A DNA stretch of 64,000 bases from Lachnospiraceae bacterium (GCA_017525525.1 JAFXSQ010000055.1:97327-161326), one strand, 5' to 3'. Positions 33,456-43,204 are shown, numbered from the stretch's first letter. Translations and numbers: made by a program. The notes: generated by a model not told the origin, from the sequence alone.

Positions 33456-34337
33456 ATGAAGCGGATAATTGTTTTGGCAATAGTCTGCAGCTTGTGCCTG
33501 TTCATGTGTGGTTGCGATAAGGTTAAGAACCTCTCGGAGGAGGAGAATTACCTGATAGCCGAGTATGCCGCAGAGCTGCTGCTGAAATATAACAAAAAGT
33601 ATCATATGAAGTATGATCCGGAGGCGACTGCCGAGGAGGAATTTACAACAGCCTTTATCGAGACGACCACGGAGGAGTCCACTACCGAAGAGCCTACCAC
33701 CGAGGAAACAACAACGGAGAGCACTACGGAGAAGACTACCGAAGAAAAGTCCACGGATGAGAAGGTAACGACAGAGACAGCTTCTTCGGAAGATAAGACT
33801 GAAGAAAAGACTTCCGATGAGAAGACCACTGAGGGCGGAAACAAGGTCACTCCCGATGTGCCGGATACGGAGAACACGAGCGGTGTGGTTGCGGATCAGG
33901 ACAAGAATTACGATATAGCCACAATCATAGGCGAGGACAACGTGTCTGTCAAATATGCGTATTACATGCTTGCCGACAGTTATCCCTCTTATGATCAGGA
34001 CGGTGTCTATATTGAGATACAGGCTCCTTCGGGGCACAAGCTTCTGGTTTTGAAGTTCGCCATAGAGAACAAGACCAACGAGATGCAGAACCTGGACTTT
34101 TACTCCAAGGACATCGGCTATAATATAATCATTGACAACAGCAAGTCGGCAAAGCAGATGCTTACGATACTCATGGACGACTTGTATACTTATCAGAAAA
34201 AGCTTGATGCGAGCGACAGAGATGAGGCCGTGCTTTTGTTCTCGGTTTCGGATACGATTGCTTCGACATTAAAGGATATAAAATTGAAGGTTTCAAATAA
34301 AAACGGCGACAGCGCAACGCTTCAGCTTGAGAATTAG
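33456..34337 (+). CDS. Lipoprotein with Thr/Glu-rich linker, function unknown
   Basis: 293 aa. Signal peptide with lipobox (FMCGC), a helical segment to about residue 55, a Thr/Glu/Ser repeat-like linker (about 60-140, mostly TTE-type triplets, also repetitive at DNA level), then a compact C-terminal domain (about 155-293) with GHKLLVLKFAIENKT, reminiscent of the immunoglobulin-like DUF4352/DUF5067 folds of Gram-positive lipoproteins; that resemblance is tentative. Followed by cheV after 11 nt. I cannot name a role. Confidence 0.75.
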   Translation: MKRIIVLAIVCSLCLFMCGCDKVKNLSEEENYLIAEYAAELLLKYNKKYHMKYDPEATAEEEFTTAFIETTTEESTTEEPTTEETTTESTTEKTTEEKSTDEKVTTETASSEDKTEEKTSDEKTTEGGNKVTPDVPDTENTSGVVADQDKNYDIATIIGEDNVSVKYAYYMLADSYPSYDQDGVYIEIQAPSGHKLLVLKFAIENKTNEMQNLDFYSKDIGYNIIIDNSKSAKQMLTILMDDLYTYQKKLDASDRDEAVLLFSVSDTIASTLKDIKLKVSNKNGDSATLQLEN

Positions 34338-34348
34338 GGAGGTAGGGC

Positions 34349-35266
34349 ATGGATACAAACATTTTGCTTGAAAGCGGAACTAACGAACTTGAGGTCTTAG
34401 AGTTTGTAATCAACGGTAATCACTATGGTATCAATGTTGAGAAGGTTAGGGAGATTCTTTCATATCAGGAGATAACTCCCGTGCCTAATTCAAACCCGGC
34501 TATCGAAGGTATATTCATGCCGAGAGGTGATATTATCACAGTCATCGACCTCTTTATGGCTTTGGGCTTCCCTTCATCCGAGGACAAGACAAATCATTTC
34601 CTTATCGTAACGAATTTCAACAGCTTGAATATTGCTTTTGATGTGGAGCAGGTGCTCGGCATTAACAGAGTATCATGGACGGATGTGGCAAAGCCGGATG
34701 CAACCGTAAGCGGCGCGGGTTCAGGCGTTGCAACAGGTATTATCAAGAAGGAGAAGACACTTCTAATCATCCTTGACTTTGAGCGCATAGTTGAGGAGAT
34801 ATGCCCTGAGACAAGTCTTAAGGTATCACAGCTTGAAGGTCTTGAGACGAGAGAAAGGAACAACATTCCGATTGTTGTTGCCGAGGATTCCCAGATGCTT
34901 ACTCAGCTTATCAAGGATTCACTCAACATGGCGGGCTACACAAAGCTTATCATGAAAAACAACGGTCAGGAGGCTTGGGATTATCTCGCCGAACTTCTTA
35001 AGAATAACGGCGTTAATTACGGTGTTAAGTGTGTTATAACCGATATCGAGATGCCTCAGATGGACGGACATCATCTTATCAAGAAGATTAGAGAGACTGA
35101 GGGTCTGAAGCATATTCCGATCATCATATTCTCTTCGCTTATCAATGACGATATGAAGAAAAAGGGCGACAGGCTTGGCGCTGATGCTCAGATCAGCAAG
35201 CCTGAGATAGGCCAGCTTGTGAACATACTTGACAATCTTGTGGCAAGTCAGATCTACGGAAAGTAA
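34349..35266 (+). CDS. cheV: CheV chemotaxis coupling protein (CheW-receiver)
   Basis: 305 aa. CheW-like domain (about 12-160: LEFVINGNHYGINVEKVREIL, PAIEGIFMPRGDIITVIDL, IILDFERIVEEI) followed by a receiver (about 172-300: VVAEDSQMLTQLIKDSL, phosphoacceptor in VITDIEMPQMDGH, IIFSSL, SKPEI). It couples chemoreceptors to CheA and helps adaptation; its presence implies chemotaxis. GGGAGG ribosome site. A terminator follows. Confidence 0.93.
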   Translation: MDTNILLESGTNELEVLEFVINGNHYGINVEKVREILSYQEITPVPNSNPAIEGIFMPRGDIITVIDLFMALGFPSSEDKTNHFLIVTNFNSLNIAFDVEQVLGINRVSWTDVAKPDATVSGAGSGVATGIIKKEKTLLIILDFERIVEEICPETSLKVSQLEGLETRERNNIPIVVAEDSQMLTQLIKDSLNMAGYTKLIMKNNGQEAWDYLAELLKNNGVNYGVKCVITDIEMPQMDGHHLIKKIRETEGLKHIPIIIFSSLINDDMKKKGDRLGADAQISKPEIGQLVNILDNLVASQIYGK

Positions 35267-35296
35267 GCTATAATGCAGCAACAATATAGTGTTTTC

Positions 35297-35324
35297 AATG
35301 CCGGCAGGCAATCCTGCCGGCATT
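35297..35324 (+). terminator. Intrinsic hairpin after cheV
   Basis: Perfect 12-bp stem AATGCCGGCAGG / CCTGCCGGCATT with CAAT loop, followed by AGCCATTTTC (weak T-run). Confidence 0.82.
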
Positions 35325-35384
35325 AGCCATTTTCTAAAGTGAAGTAATCATGCCATTACATATATATTAAGAGAGGACAATAAT

Positions 35385-36572
35385 ATGCAAAAAGAAGAAG
35401 TAAAAAAACTATATGAGGATTATTTCTACGATACCTTCAAGCGTTTTGATTTCGTGGCCGAGAAGGGCGACGGCTCTTACATAACAGACGAGAGCGGAAA
35501 GAAGTATCTTGATTTTATGGCGGGCATTGCGGTCAATTCCGCGGGGCACTGCAACGAGAAGGTGGTTGAGGCTATATGCGAGCAGGCGCATAAAATTATG
35601 CATGCCTCAAATTATTTTTATACCGAGCCTCAGGCAAGGGCTGCGGAGCTTATCTTAAAGTCTATCGGCTTTGACAAAATACAGTACCAGAATTCCGGAG
35701 CCGAGGCAAATGAAGCGATGATCAAGCTTGCCAGAAAGTACGGTGTTGAGAAGTACGGTCCTAACAGATATAAGATTGTTACGGCTTTAGACAGCTTCCA
35801 TGGAAGAACTCTTGCAACACTTGCAGCAACAGGGCAACCGGGTTCGGCCATACAGAAGGGGTATGAACCTTTTATCCCCGGTTTTACCTATGCTAAGTTC
35901 AACGATCTTAAATCCTTTGAGGAGGCATGTGACGAGGATACAATTGCTATTATGGTTGAACCCGTACAGGGCGAGGGCGGAGTTTATCCCGCAACGGAAG
36001 AATTCCTTAAGGGCTTAAGAAAGCTCTGTGACGATAAGGGAATGCTTCTTCTCTTTGACGAGGTTCAGACAGGCTGGGGAAGAACCGGTTCTCTTATGGC
36101 TTTTATGGGATATGGCGTAAAGCCTGACTGTGTAAGCATGGCGAAGGCTATGGGAGGCGGTATGCCGATCGGCGCAATGTGCACAACAAAGGAGCTTATC
36201 GAAACCTTCGGCCCGGGCGCTCACGGAACTACATTTGGCGGAAATCCCGTTGCCTGCGCAGCTTCCTATGCTCAGATTAAAGAGATTATAGACAACAAGC
36301 TTCCTGAGAATGCGGCTAAGGTCGGCGCATATTTTATGGATAAGCTTAAAGCTTTGCCTTATGTAAAAGAGGTTCGAGGAAGAGGGCTTATGATAGGTGT
36401 TGAGTTCGAGAAAGATATCGCGACGGATGTTAAGTACAACAGCGCGGATGAAGGCCTGCTTATCACAGCGGTTAGACCTTCGGTTATAAGGCTTGTACCT
36501 CCGCTCAACATAACAGAGGCTGACTGCGATGAGGCATTCGGCATTTTGGATAAGGTTATAAAAGCATTGTAG
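35385..36572 (+). CDS. argD: Acetylornithine aminotransferase
   Basis: 395 aa class III PLP aminotransferase: YLDFMAGIAVNSAGH, NSGAEANEAMIKLAR, DSFHGRTLATLAATGQ, VEPVQGEGGVYPA, FDEVQTGWGRTGSLMAF and the PLP lysine in VSMAKAMGGGMPIGA. Length and motifs fit ArgD (N-acetylglutamate semialdehyde to N-acetylornithine, arginine synthesis). No other arg genes are in the window. AGAGAGG precedes the ATG. Confidence 0.9.
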   Translation: MQKEEVKKLYEDYFYDTFKRFDFVAEKGDGSYITDESGKKYLDFMAGIAVNSAGHCNEKVVEAICEQAHKIMHASNYFYTEPQARAAELILKSIGFDKIQYQNSGAEANEAMIKLARKYGVEKYGPNRYKIVTALDSFHGRTLATLAATGQPGSAIQKGYEPFIPGFTYAKFNDLKSFEEACDEDTIAIMVEPVQGEGGVYPATEEFLKGLRKLCDDKGMLLLFDEVQTGWGRTGSLMAFMGYGVKPDCVSMAKAMGGGMPIGAMCTTKELIETFGPGAHGTTFGGNPVACAASYAQIKEIIDNKLPENAAKVGAYFMDKLKALPYVKEVRGRGLMIGVEFEKDIATDVKYNSADEGLLITAVRPSVIRLVPPLNITEADCDEAFGILDKVIKAL

Positions 36573-36627
36573 ATTATATGGTGCAGATAAGATATTGTAG
36601 ATTTGATTACGAAAGGCGGACATTGAG

Positions 36628-38025
36628 ATGGAAAGAAAGAATGCGTGGAAAAGCTATAAGCAGAAGGCTGTTAAGGAGCTGGACAGCTTGTGCGATGAGT
36701 ATATAGATTACTTAAGCACAGCCAAGACAGAGCGTGAAAATGTAAAGCTTATCAGAGAGTACTGCGAGAAAAACGGCTATAAGGATATGGATGACCTTAT
36801 AGGGAAAAAGAAGAAGGTAAAGGCGGGAGACAAGCTTTATCGCGTGTGCATGAACAAGTCGGTTGTCATGTTCAATGTGGGTATAAAGCCTATAGAAGAG
36901 GGGATGAACATACTCGGCGCTCATATAGATTCTCCGCGTATGGATGTAAAGCAGTATCCGCTATACGAGAAGGAGGAGCTTGCTTACCTTGACACTCATT
37001 ATTACGGAGGGATAAAGAAGTATCAGTGGGTTGCACTTCCTCTTGCGCTTCACGGCGTTATAGTAAAGAAGGACGGCACAACGGTTGATGTGCTTATCGG
37101 AGAGGATGAGAAGGATCCTGTATTCTGCGTGAGCGATCTTCTGATACATCTTGCGGCCGATCAGCTTGAGAAGAAGGGCGCGAAGGTTGTAGAGGGCGAG
37201 AAGCTTGATGTGCTTTTCGGTTCCATACCATTCGTATCGAAGGATAAGGATGAAAAGGAAGCAAAGGATGCGGTCAAGAAGAACGTGTTAAAGCTTCTCA
37301 AGGACAAGTATGATGTGGAGGAAGAGGATTTCCTCTCGGCAGAGATAGAGGTTGTGCCTGCGGGAAGAGCAAGAAACTGTGGCATAGACAAGAGCATGGT
37401 TATGGCTTACGGACAGGATGATAAGGTGTGCGCATTTACATCTCTTAAAGCCATGCTCGATGTGAAGGATGTGAACAAGACAACCTGTACGCTTCTTACC
37501 GACAAGGAGGAGATAGGAAGCGTAGGCGCAACAGGTATGCGTTCCATGTTCTTCGAGAACACTGTGGCAGAGCTGCTCATGCTTATGGGCGACTACAGTG
37601 AGCTTAATCTAAGAAGATGTCTGGCAAAGTCCAGCATGCTTTCCTCGGATGTAAATGCAGGTTACGATCCCTTGTATGCAGAAGCATTTGAGCATGAGAA
37701 TGCTTCCTTCCTCGGAAGAGGCATGGTATTCTCCAAGTTCACCGGATCAAGAGGCAAGTCGGGCTCAAATGATGCAAACGCCGAGTATATAGCAAAAATA
37801 AGAGCCATGATGGACAAGAATAAAATCTTCTACCAGTGCGCGGAGCTAGGCAAGGTAGATGTAGGCGGAGGCGGAACCATCGCATACATTCTTTCGCTTT
37901 ATGGCATGGAGGTAATAGACTGCGGCGTTGCGGTGCTTAATATGCACGCACCCTGGGAGGTTACTTCCAAGGCAGATATCTACGAGACATATAAGGGGTA
38001 TAAGGTTTTCTTGAAGGAAGCATAA
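36628..38025 (+). CDS. M18-family aminopeptidase
   Basis: 465 aa. The metal ligands and motifs of family M18 are visible: GAHIDSPRMDVKQYPLYE, DTHYYGGIKKYQWVALPLALHG, LTDKEEIGSVGATGM, SSDVNAGYDP and the final CGVAVLNMHAPWEVTSK. It is a cytosolic dinuclear-zinc aminopeptidase that trims N-terminal residues, often acidic or hydrophobic. It follows argD after 55 bp with no obvious promoter or terminator between, so possibly co-transcribed. Confidence 0.9.
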   Translation: MERKNAWKSYKQKAVKELDSLCDEYIDYLSTAKTERENVKLIREYCEKNGYKDMDDLIGKKKKVKAGDKLYRVCMNKSVVMFNVGIKPIEEGMNILGAHIDSPRMDVKQYPLYEKEELAYLDTHYYGGIKKYQWVALPLALHGVIVKKDGTTVDVLIGEDEKDPVFCVSDLLIHLAADQLEKKGAKVVEGEKLDVLFGSIPFVSKDKDEKEAKDAVKKNVLKLLKDKYDVEEEDFLSAEIEVVPAGRARNCGIDKSMVMAYGQDDKVCAFTSLKAMLDVKDVNKTTCTLLTDKEEIGSVGATGMRSMFFENTVAELLMLMGDYSELNLRRCLAKSSMLSSDVNAGYDPLYAEAFEHENASFLGRGMVFSKFTGSRGKSGSNDANAEYIAKIRAMMDKNKIFYQCAELGKVDVGGGGTIAYILSLYGMEVIDCGVAVLNMHAPWEVTSKADIYETYKGYKVFLKEA

Positions 38026-38027
38026 GA

Positions 38028-38233
38028 AAAGATCCTTCGCTGACGCTCAGGATGACATAAAGCGTCGTTCGGTGTCATTCTGAGAGGAGAAACGCAAATG
38101 ACGCAGTCATTTTATTAATGCGTTTCGACGACTGGACACGACGTAAGTGAGACTCGAAATCTTTGATTTCGCTAGTCGAACTTATGCAAAGCTACGTCGT
38201 GTCAATACCACCTCTTTAGCCCGAAGAATCTTA
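38028..38233. repeat. Large composite palindromic repeat
   Basis: Starts with the inverted end GATCCTTCGCTGACGCTCAGGATGACA, shown here in two parts: GATCCTTCGCTG then ACGCTCAGGATGACA. A forward TGTCATTCTGAG follows and the element ends CCCGAAGAATCTTA. Inside are AAACGCA/TGCGTTT enclosing AATGAC/GTCATT, and a long stem GACACGACGTA/TACGTCGTGTC enclosing GAAATC/GATTTC. The last module (GTGTCAATACCACCTC.. to the end) recurs reversed at 63.2 kb. It is followed 10 bp later by the propeller-kinase start codon. Confidence 0.8.
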
Positions 38234-38243
38234 ATAAAACTAT

Positions 38244-41200
38244 ATGGAAATGAAGAATTTAAAGAAAAGAATATCGGTTATCATCATAACGATAGCGGCA
38301 TTCCTTGCGGGATGCCTCTTTTCTGTGTCTGAAGCTTTGGCCAAGGACAGCTTTACGGCCGATTATATACAGACTGTCTACAGCCAGTCTACCGGCTTCT
38401 ACAGCAATGAGATAAAGTGCCTGTATCAGTCTGCCTCTGGCTATGTGTGGATAGGTACTGAGAGCGGGCTTTACAGAAGTAACGGAGCTGAATTTACAAG
38501 CATAAGCCTATGGGACTCGGACAGGCCGGATGATTATTCTATAAGCTGTCTTTACCAGGACGGAAGAGGAAGGGTCTGGATTGGAACTGAAAACTACGGA
38601 CTATTTATGTACTTTGAAGGAAGCACGACTCATTTTCGTGAGGACTATTATAACGGTGTCAAGGTCATAAATGATGTTATCGAGGATGCCGAGGGCCGAA
38701 TCTATGTAGCCGCGGCTAACGGTATATACGGAATAACCTCCAATGATGACGGTTATGCTTTAAAGCCTCACGATATACAGGAGATTGCCTCGTTAAAATG
38801 TAAGCAGCTTGCATTGAGAGGCACGGATGTCTACATGCTATCGACGGACAATATTGTCTATCGAGTTAGACAGGATGGAAAAATCAGCTCAATCGATTTC
38901 TCTGATATCTACAAGTATGATCTTACCACCATAGCCGTTATCGACGATACTGTCTATGTCGGTACTGAGGGTAGCAGCATATATTATTTCCAGAATGCGG
39001 GAAATGTAACGGAGCACGCGACACACTTAGAGAATATTCATATCATCAGCAAAGACAGTGAAGGAAGGATATGGGTTGGCGCCGATACGGGTATTGGCTA
39101 CCTGAAGGAGTCCGGCCTTAAGAAATGTACCGGGTGCGAGATTGACAGCTATATTTCCGACATGATACAGGACTATGAAGGAAATTACTGGATTGCATCA
39201 AGCAGAATGGGACTCCTTTATTTGTCCAGGTCCAAATTCAAGGATTACAATACATTTTCGGGACTTAAGGAATCAATGGTCAACGCCGTATGTAAAAAGG
39301 ACGAGCTGACTTACATAGGTACAGATGACGGACTTTATATATACGATGAAAACGGCGCTTTGGTTACGGACGACTTAAGCACTACGCTTGAAAAAACCAA
39401 TATAACGGATATAAGAACCGATAAAGCGGGAAATATGTATGTGAGCACGGCCAGATACAGGGGAGTGTATAAGCTTTCAAAGAACGGCAAGGTGTCCGAG
39501 TTTATCAAGAGCGCGGATCTTCCGGGAAGGACTATCAATACCATACTTCCGCTTTCAGACGGTTTTCTCGCCTGCGGTACCGAGAACGGCTTTGTGTTCG
39601 CCGATAAAACGGGTAAGGTTGAAGAAGACGGCGGTTTCCCGAGGGCTTCGGTAAGATGCATATTCGAGACCGAAGACGGACGAATACTTGTGGGAACCGA
39701 CGGAGACGGTCTTTATGCTTTTGACGGAAGAAACGCGGAGAATATAAGGCATTACACTGTTGATGATGGCTTAAGCTCTAATGTTGTGATAGACATAACA
39801 GAGGGAGAGAACGGAATATATCTCGCTACCGATGACGGTATAACCTTCTACAACGAATCCTTCAGGGCGCTCAGCAATATTGAAAGGGCCAACAACGTAT
39901 ATGACATAAAGATTTCTGACGGCCTGTGCTGGATCACGGGTTCTCTCGGCGTGATTTATGCTACGGAGTCTGAGCTTATAGGAAGCGAGCCCTTGAAGGC
40001 AAGATATCTCTCTGTTGCCGACGGACTTTTGAAGACTGTCAACAACATGGGACACGGCTTTGTCGACAATGACGGCAAATATTACATCTGCTGTAACGAC
40101 GGCCTTTATGTTCTGGACACGATTAACATCCCTGTTAATCAGGTTAAGCCGAGAATAAAGGTTACATCCGTTGAGGTTGACGGACAGATTTATGAGTTTG
40201 ACGATATATCCGGCGGTCTTTCGGTAAGCAGCGATACTTCGAAGATCACTATCAATTTTGCTGTATTTTCTTATGCGAACAGATCCGGTATCAGTGTTAA
40301 TTATTTCCTGGAGGGATTTGATAAGGAGCCGGTGACCGTTCGCGGAAATGATGCGCTTTCGGCTGTATATACCAACCTTGACGGCGGAGATTACCGCTTT
40401 GTGATAAGCGCCGTTAACGGCGACGGAACAAGCTGCGAAGAGCCTGTTTCCTTTGAGATAGTAAAAGATAAGAGCATACTTGAGAACCAGGTTACAAGAG
40501 CGTTGCTAATCGCGCTTTCGATTCTGGTGCTCTTTCTTGTTATACTTGCAGGCTGGAAGATAGCGAGACTTATCAAGAGCAAGAATCAGGCAATCGAGGT
40601 TCTGTCAAAGGAGCATGAAGATGCCGTGAAGACCAGCTCTGCAAAAAATGACTACCTTGCGAATATTTCCAATGAAATAAAAACTCCCGTAAATGCCATG
40701 ATGGCTAAGGCCGATGAGGCCTTAAAGAACATGGATCCCGAATCTGAGTATGCGCCGAGCATAAAGGGCATCTATGATATAGGCGCGGATGTTCTCGACA
40801 GGGTTGATGACATTATTCTTCTTGCTAAGATTGAGGCCGGAAGCATAGGTCTTGAGGAACAGAATTATTCATACATGGTGCTTGTAAAGGAGTTGTCCGA
40901 TTACGCGCTTGAGAAGCTTGTGGACAAGGGCGTTTCATTTGAACTTGAACTCGGAGAGATTGATGCCGACGGTCTGTACGGTGACTACGAGAAGATCAAG
41001 GGTATCATGGAGAGACTTTTGGACAACGCCGTCAAGTTTACAAAAGAGGGCAGGATAGTTCTCTATGCGGATTGTGAATACGAAAACGAAAACAATGATT
41101 CTCTTAAGCTGACTCTTCATGTATCCGATACCGGAATAGGAATACAGGAGGAGAGGGTTGATACCCTTTTTGAGGTCTATAACATAGCGGACAATAAGAA

Positions 41201-42215
41201 AAACAATCCTCACTCGGGCAACGGCGTCGGACTGCCTATTGCGAAGGGGTATGCCGACCTTATCGATGCTATGCTTACGGTAGAGTCGGAATACGGAGTC
41301 GGAACAAGCTTTACACTTCTGGCAACCCAGAAGGCCGGTGTGAAGGAGAAGGCTGTAACCGCCGAGAAGATAGAAGGAGTAGTGTCTAAGGAAACCGCAG
41401 AGAGTCTCTGGTTCCCCGAGGTTAAGGCTCTTGTTGTGGATGATGACGATGTAAGTCTGGAGCTTTCGGTAACAACACTGAAGAACTTCGGCATTGAAGT
41501 TGCAACTGCCGGTTCCGGCATGAGCGCTATTGATTTTGTGATGAATGAACAGTTTGATGTGTGCTTTATCGATCTTTCCATGCCTGTGATGAACGGAGTA
41601 GACACTATGAAGGAAATCCGTGAGCTTTCGGACGACAGCTTTGCCACGCTTCCTATAGTCGCGATGGATATGGATGCGATTGAAGCAGACAAGTCAAGCC
41701 TTCTCGGGGAAGGCTTTACCGACAGTATAGTTAAGCCTATGGAGCCCAGAAGGATAGCCGCAATACTTCGGGACTGCCTGCCTGAGAGTAAGATATCGGT
41801 TAAGCCGATAGAATATGATATAACGGAAGTATTCGGCAATGTGCCCGTGAGCGTACAGGATAAGAATAAGAAAGAGGATTCAAAGAAGCACGGAGCTGCC
41901 AAGCATAAAAATGAGAAACATGATAAGACGGAAAAGCAGGATGCTCCGGATATGTCGGCTAAAGAAGCTCTTACCGATACACCTGAGGAGGTATTTATAT
42001 TAAGCGGAATAGATATTGTGATGCTCGAACAGGTGAGTGCGCTTTCCAAAAAGAAGAATTATAAGGCCGTAAACGTTCTTATGAAGGAACTTTGCAGAAA
42101 TGAATACAAGGGAGAGGATAACGATTTCATGGATGCATTGAAAGCAGCGGTCAAAAAGCGCGACAGCGCACAGATTGCAGATCTTGTGAACACTTATAAG
42201 GCTTTGAAAGAGTAG
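38244..42215 (+). CDS. Propeller-sensor hybrid kinase lacking the phosphoacceptor histidine
   Basis: 1323 aa. Signal peptide or anchor (about 10-30), two-component-regulator propeller repeats (recurrent WIGTESGLYR, WIGTENYGLF, GADTGIG units, about 50-630), a Y_Y_Y domain (about 640-740), a transmembrane helix (about 752-776), then a DHp-like helix reading ANISNEIKTPVNAMM, where the usual H is N810. HATPase_c is complete (LDNAVKFT, DTGIGI, GNGVGLPIA). The receiver keeps D1110 and K1164 but has Asp where the switch Thr/Ser normally sits (IVAMDMDA). A Lys/Asp-rich linker and a helical Hpt-tail-like domain follow, with no HALKSS Hpt. Probably a pseudokinase or a kinase acting in trans. No clear ribosome site. 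Confidence 0.87.
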   Translation: MEMKNLKKRISVIIITIAAFLAGCLFSVSEALAKDSFTADYIQTVYSQSTGFYSNEIKCLYQSASGYVWIGTESGLYRSNGAEFTSISLWDSDRPDDYSISCLYQDGRGRVWIGTENYGLFMYFEGSTTHFREDYYNGVKVINDVIEDAEGRIYVAAANGIYGITSNDDGYALKPHDIQEIASLKCKQLALRGTDVYMLSTDNIVYRVRQDGKISSIDFSDIYKYDLTTIAVIDDTVYVGTEGSSIYYFQNAGNVTEHATHLENIHIISKDSEGRIWVGADTGIGYLKESGLKKCTGCEIDSYISDMIQDYEGNYWIASSRMGLLYLSRSKFKDYNTFSGLKESMVNAVCKKDELTYIGTDDGLYIYDENGALVTDDLSTTLEKTNITDIRTDKAGNMYVSTARYRGVYKLSKNGKVSEFIKSADLPGRTINTILPLSDGFLACGTENGFVFADKTGKVEEDGGFPRASVRCIFETEDGRILVGTDGDGLYAFDGRNAENIRHYTVDDGLSSNVVIDITEGENGIYLATDDGITFYNESFRALSNIERANNVYDIKISDGLCWITGSLGVIYATESELIGSEPLKARYLSVADGLLKTVNNMGHGFVDNDGKYYICCNDGLYVLDTINIPVNQVKPRIKVTSVEVDGQIYEFDDISGGLSVSSDTSKITINFAVFSYANRSGISVNYFLEGFDKEPVTVRGNDALSAVYTNLDGGDYRFVISAVNGDGTSCEEPVSFEIVKDKSILENQVTRALLIALSILVLFLVILAGWKIARLIKSKNQAIEVLSKEHEDAVKTSSAKNDYLANISNEIKTPVNAMMAKADEALKNMDPESEYAPSIKGIYDIGADVLDRVDDIILLAKIEAGSIGLEEQNYSYMVLVKELSDYALEKLVDKGVSFELELGEIDADGLYGDYEKIKGIMERLLDNAVKFTKEGRIVLYADCEYENENNDSLKLTLHVSDTGIGIQEERVDTLFEVYNIADNKKNNPHSGNGVGLPIAKGYADLIDAMLTVESEYGVGTSFTLLATQKAGVKEKAVTAEKIEGVVSKETAESLWFPEVKALVVDDDDVSLELSVTTLKNFGIEVATAGSGMSAIDFVMNEQFDVCFIDLSMPVMNGVDTMKEIRELSDDSFATLPIVAMDMDAIEADKSSLLGEGFTDSIVKPMEPRRIAAILRDCLPESKISVKPIEYDITEVFGNVPVSVQDKNKKEDSKKHGAAKHKNEKHDKTEKQDAPDMSAKEALTDTPEEVFILSGIDIVMLEQVSALSKKKNYKAVNVLMKELCRNEYKGEDNDFMDALKAAVKKRDSAQIADLVNTYKALKE

Positions 42216-42218
42216 GGT

Positions 42219-42355
42219 GCAATGACGGACACGCACCTCACAAGCTTCGCTTGTGAGGTCGCGGCATTCGCCGCATATAAGAAAAGCCGTTGATGCGCAT
42301 ATGAAAGCAAGCTTTCAACGCTTATCAACGACTTTTCTTATGCGTGACTCATTGC
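42219..42355. repeat. Palindromic intergenic element with nested stems
   Basis: Outer GCAATGA..CACGCA / TGCGTGACTCATTGC. Inside is a perfect 10-bp stem CCTCACAAGC/GCTTGTGAGG, then GCGGC/GCCGC, then a long stem ATAAGAAAAG..CGTTGAT / ATCAACG..CTTTTCTTAT enclosing GAAAGC/GCTTTC. The end motifs differ from the main repeat family. No gene fits in it; it may end transcription from the kinase gene. Confidence 0.7.
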
Positions 42356-42362
42356 TTCGCGT

Positions 42363-42391
42363 AAAAAAACCGGTCCATATCGAACCGGTTT
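42363..42391 (-). terminator. Intrinsic terminator of tRNA-Gly
   Basis: On the - strand AAACCGGT, 9-nt loop, ACCGGTTT followed by a T-run of seven, directly after the tRNA 3' end. Confidence 0.9.
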
Positions 42392-42396
42392 AAAAG

Positions 42397-42468
<72 letters not shown>

Positions 42469-42488
42469 TTGTCTTGACGACGAATGAG

Positions 42489-42517
42489 AGTATAACACGG
42501 TGGTACCGGGTTGTCAA
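42489..42517 (-). promoter_or_regulatory. Consensus sigma-A promoter of tRNA-Gly
   Basis: On the - strand TTGACA, 17 bp, TATACT; the -10 box ends about 21 bp before the tRNA 5' end. Confidence 0.92.
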
Positions 42518-42546
42518 GCATAAATTAAAAAAATTAGGAGATTAAT

Positions 42547-43173
42547 ATGAAAACCATAATAGTAGCCGGAGGAGAGGCAGATATAGAACAACTAAAGAGC
42601 GAGTTAGAGCTTGGTTTACACGACCTATTGATAGCTGCAGACTCGGGAGCGGATTATATTATAGGCGCAGGTTTTATGCCTGATATCATCATGGGGGATC
42701 TCGATTCCATGTCAGCCGACAGAGCATCGCTTACCTCGCAGATTATCGAATACCCCGCCGAAAAAGATTTTACCGATCTCGAAGCGACATTTAACCATGC
42801 TGTATCATTGGGCGCCGATGATATTATAATCTACGGAGCTACCGGCAGACGGCTGGATCATTTCTTCGGAAATATCAGTCTCCTGATTAAAGCGGATGAG
42901 CTCTTAATAGATTGCGCCATGTTTGACCGTTACAACAGGATCAGACTTATCAGTTCTGAAATAACGTTGATAAAAGAAAAAACATTCGGCAAGTATATCT
43001 CTATTATCCCTATAGATGATAATGTCAACATAACCCTTACCGGTTTCAAATATCCCCTAGATAATTACCATCTCAAAAGAGACAACGCCCTTGGAGTAAG
43101 TAATGAGCTATCTGCTGATAAAGCAAAAATAACCGTCCACTCCGGAAGAGTACTGTTAATTGAAAGTATCTAA
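42547..43173 (+). CDS. thiN: Thiamine pyrophosphokinase
   Basis: 208 aa. Motifs of the family: AADSGADYIIGAGFMPDIIMGDLDS (ATP/Mg site, shown over two blocks: AADSGADYII and GDLDSMS), EKDFTDLEATFNHA, and YGATGRRLDHFFGN (thiamine site). Converts thiamine to thiamine diphosphate. TAGGAG precedes the ATG. It stands alone here. I saw no TPP riboswitch ahead of it: the gap is occupied by the divergent tRNA promoter. Confidence 0.9.
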   Translation: MKTIIVAGGEADIEQLKSELELGLHDLLIAADSGADYIIGAGFMPDIIMGDLDSMSADRASLTSQIIEYPAEKDFTDLEATFNHAVSLGADDIIIYGATGRRLDHFFGNISLLIKADELLIDCAMFDRYNRIRLISSEITLIKEKTFGKYISIIPIDDNVNITLTGFKYPLDNYHLKRDNALGVSNELSADKAKITVHSGRVLLIESI

Positions 43174-43204
43174 TCTTTAGCGTCATAAACCCAATATAAA
43201 TCTC

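Noticed and set aside
33650-33850. Tandem DNA repeat in the lipoprotein gene
   Set aside because: Reflects Thr/Glu codon runs of a cell-wall-spanning linker, not an independent repeat element.
41210-42049. 279-codon open frame on the - strand
   Set aside because: Antisense to receiver and linker of the pseudo-kinase; Ser-rich composition typical of a reverse-complement shadow.
42469-42546. TPP riboswitch ahead of thiamine pyrophosphokinase
   Set aside because: The gap is too short and is explained by the divergent tRNA promoter; no THI-box core seen.
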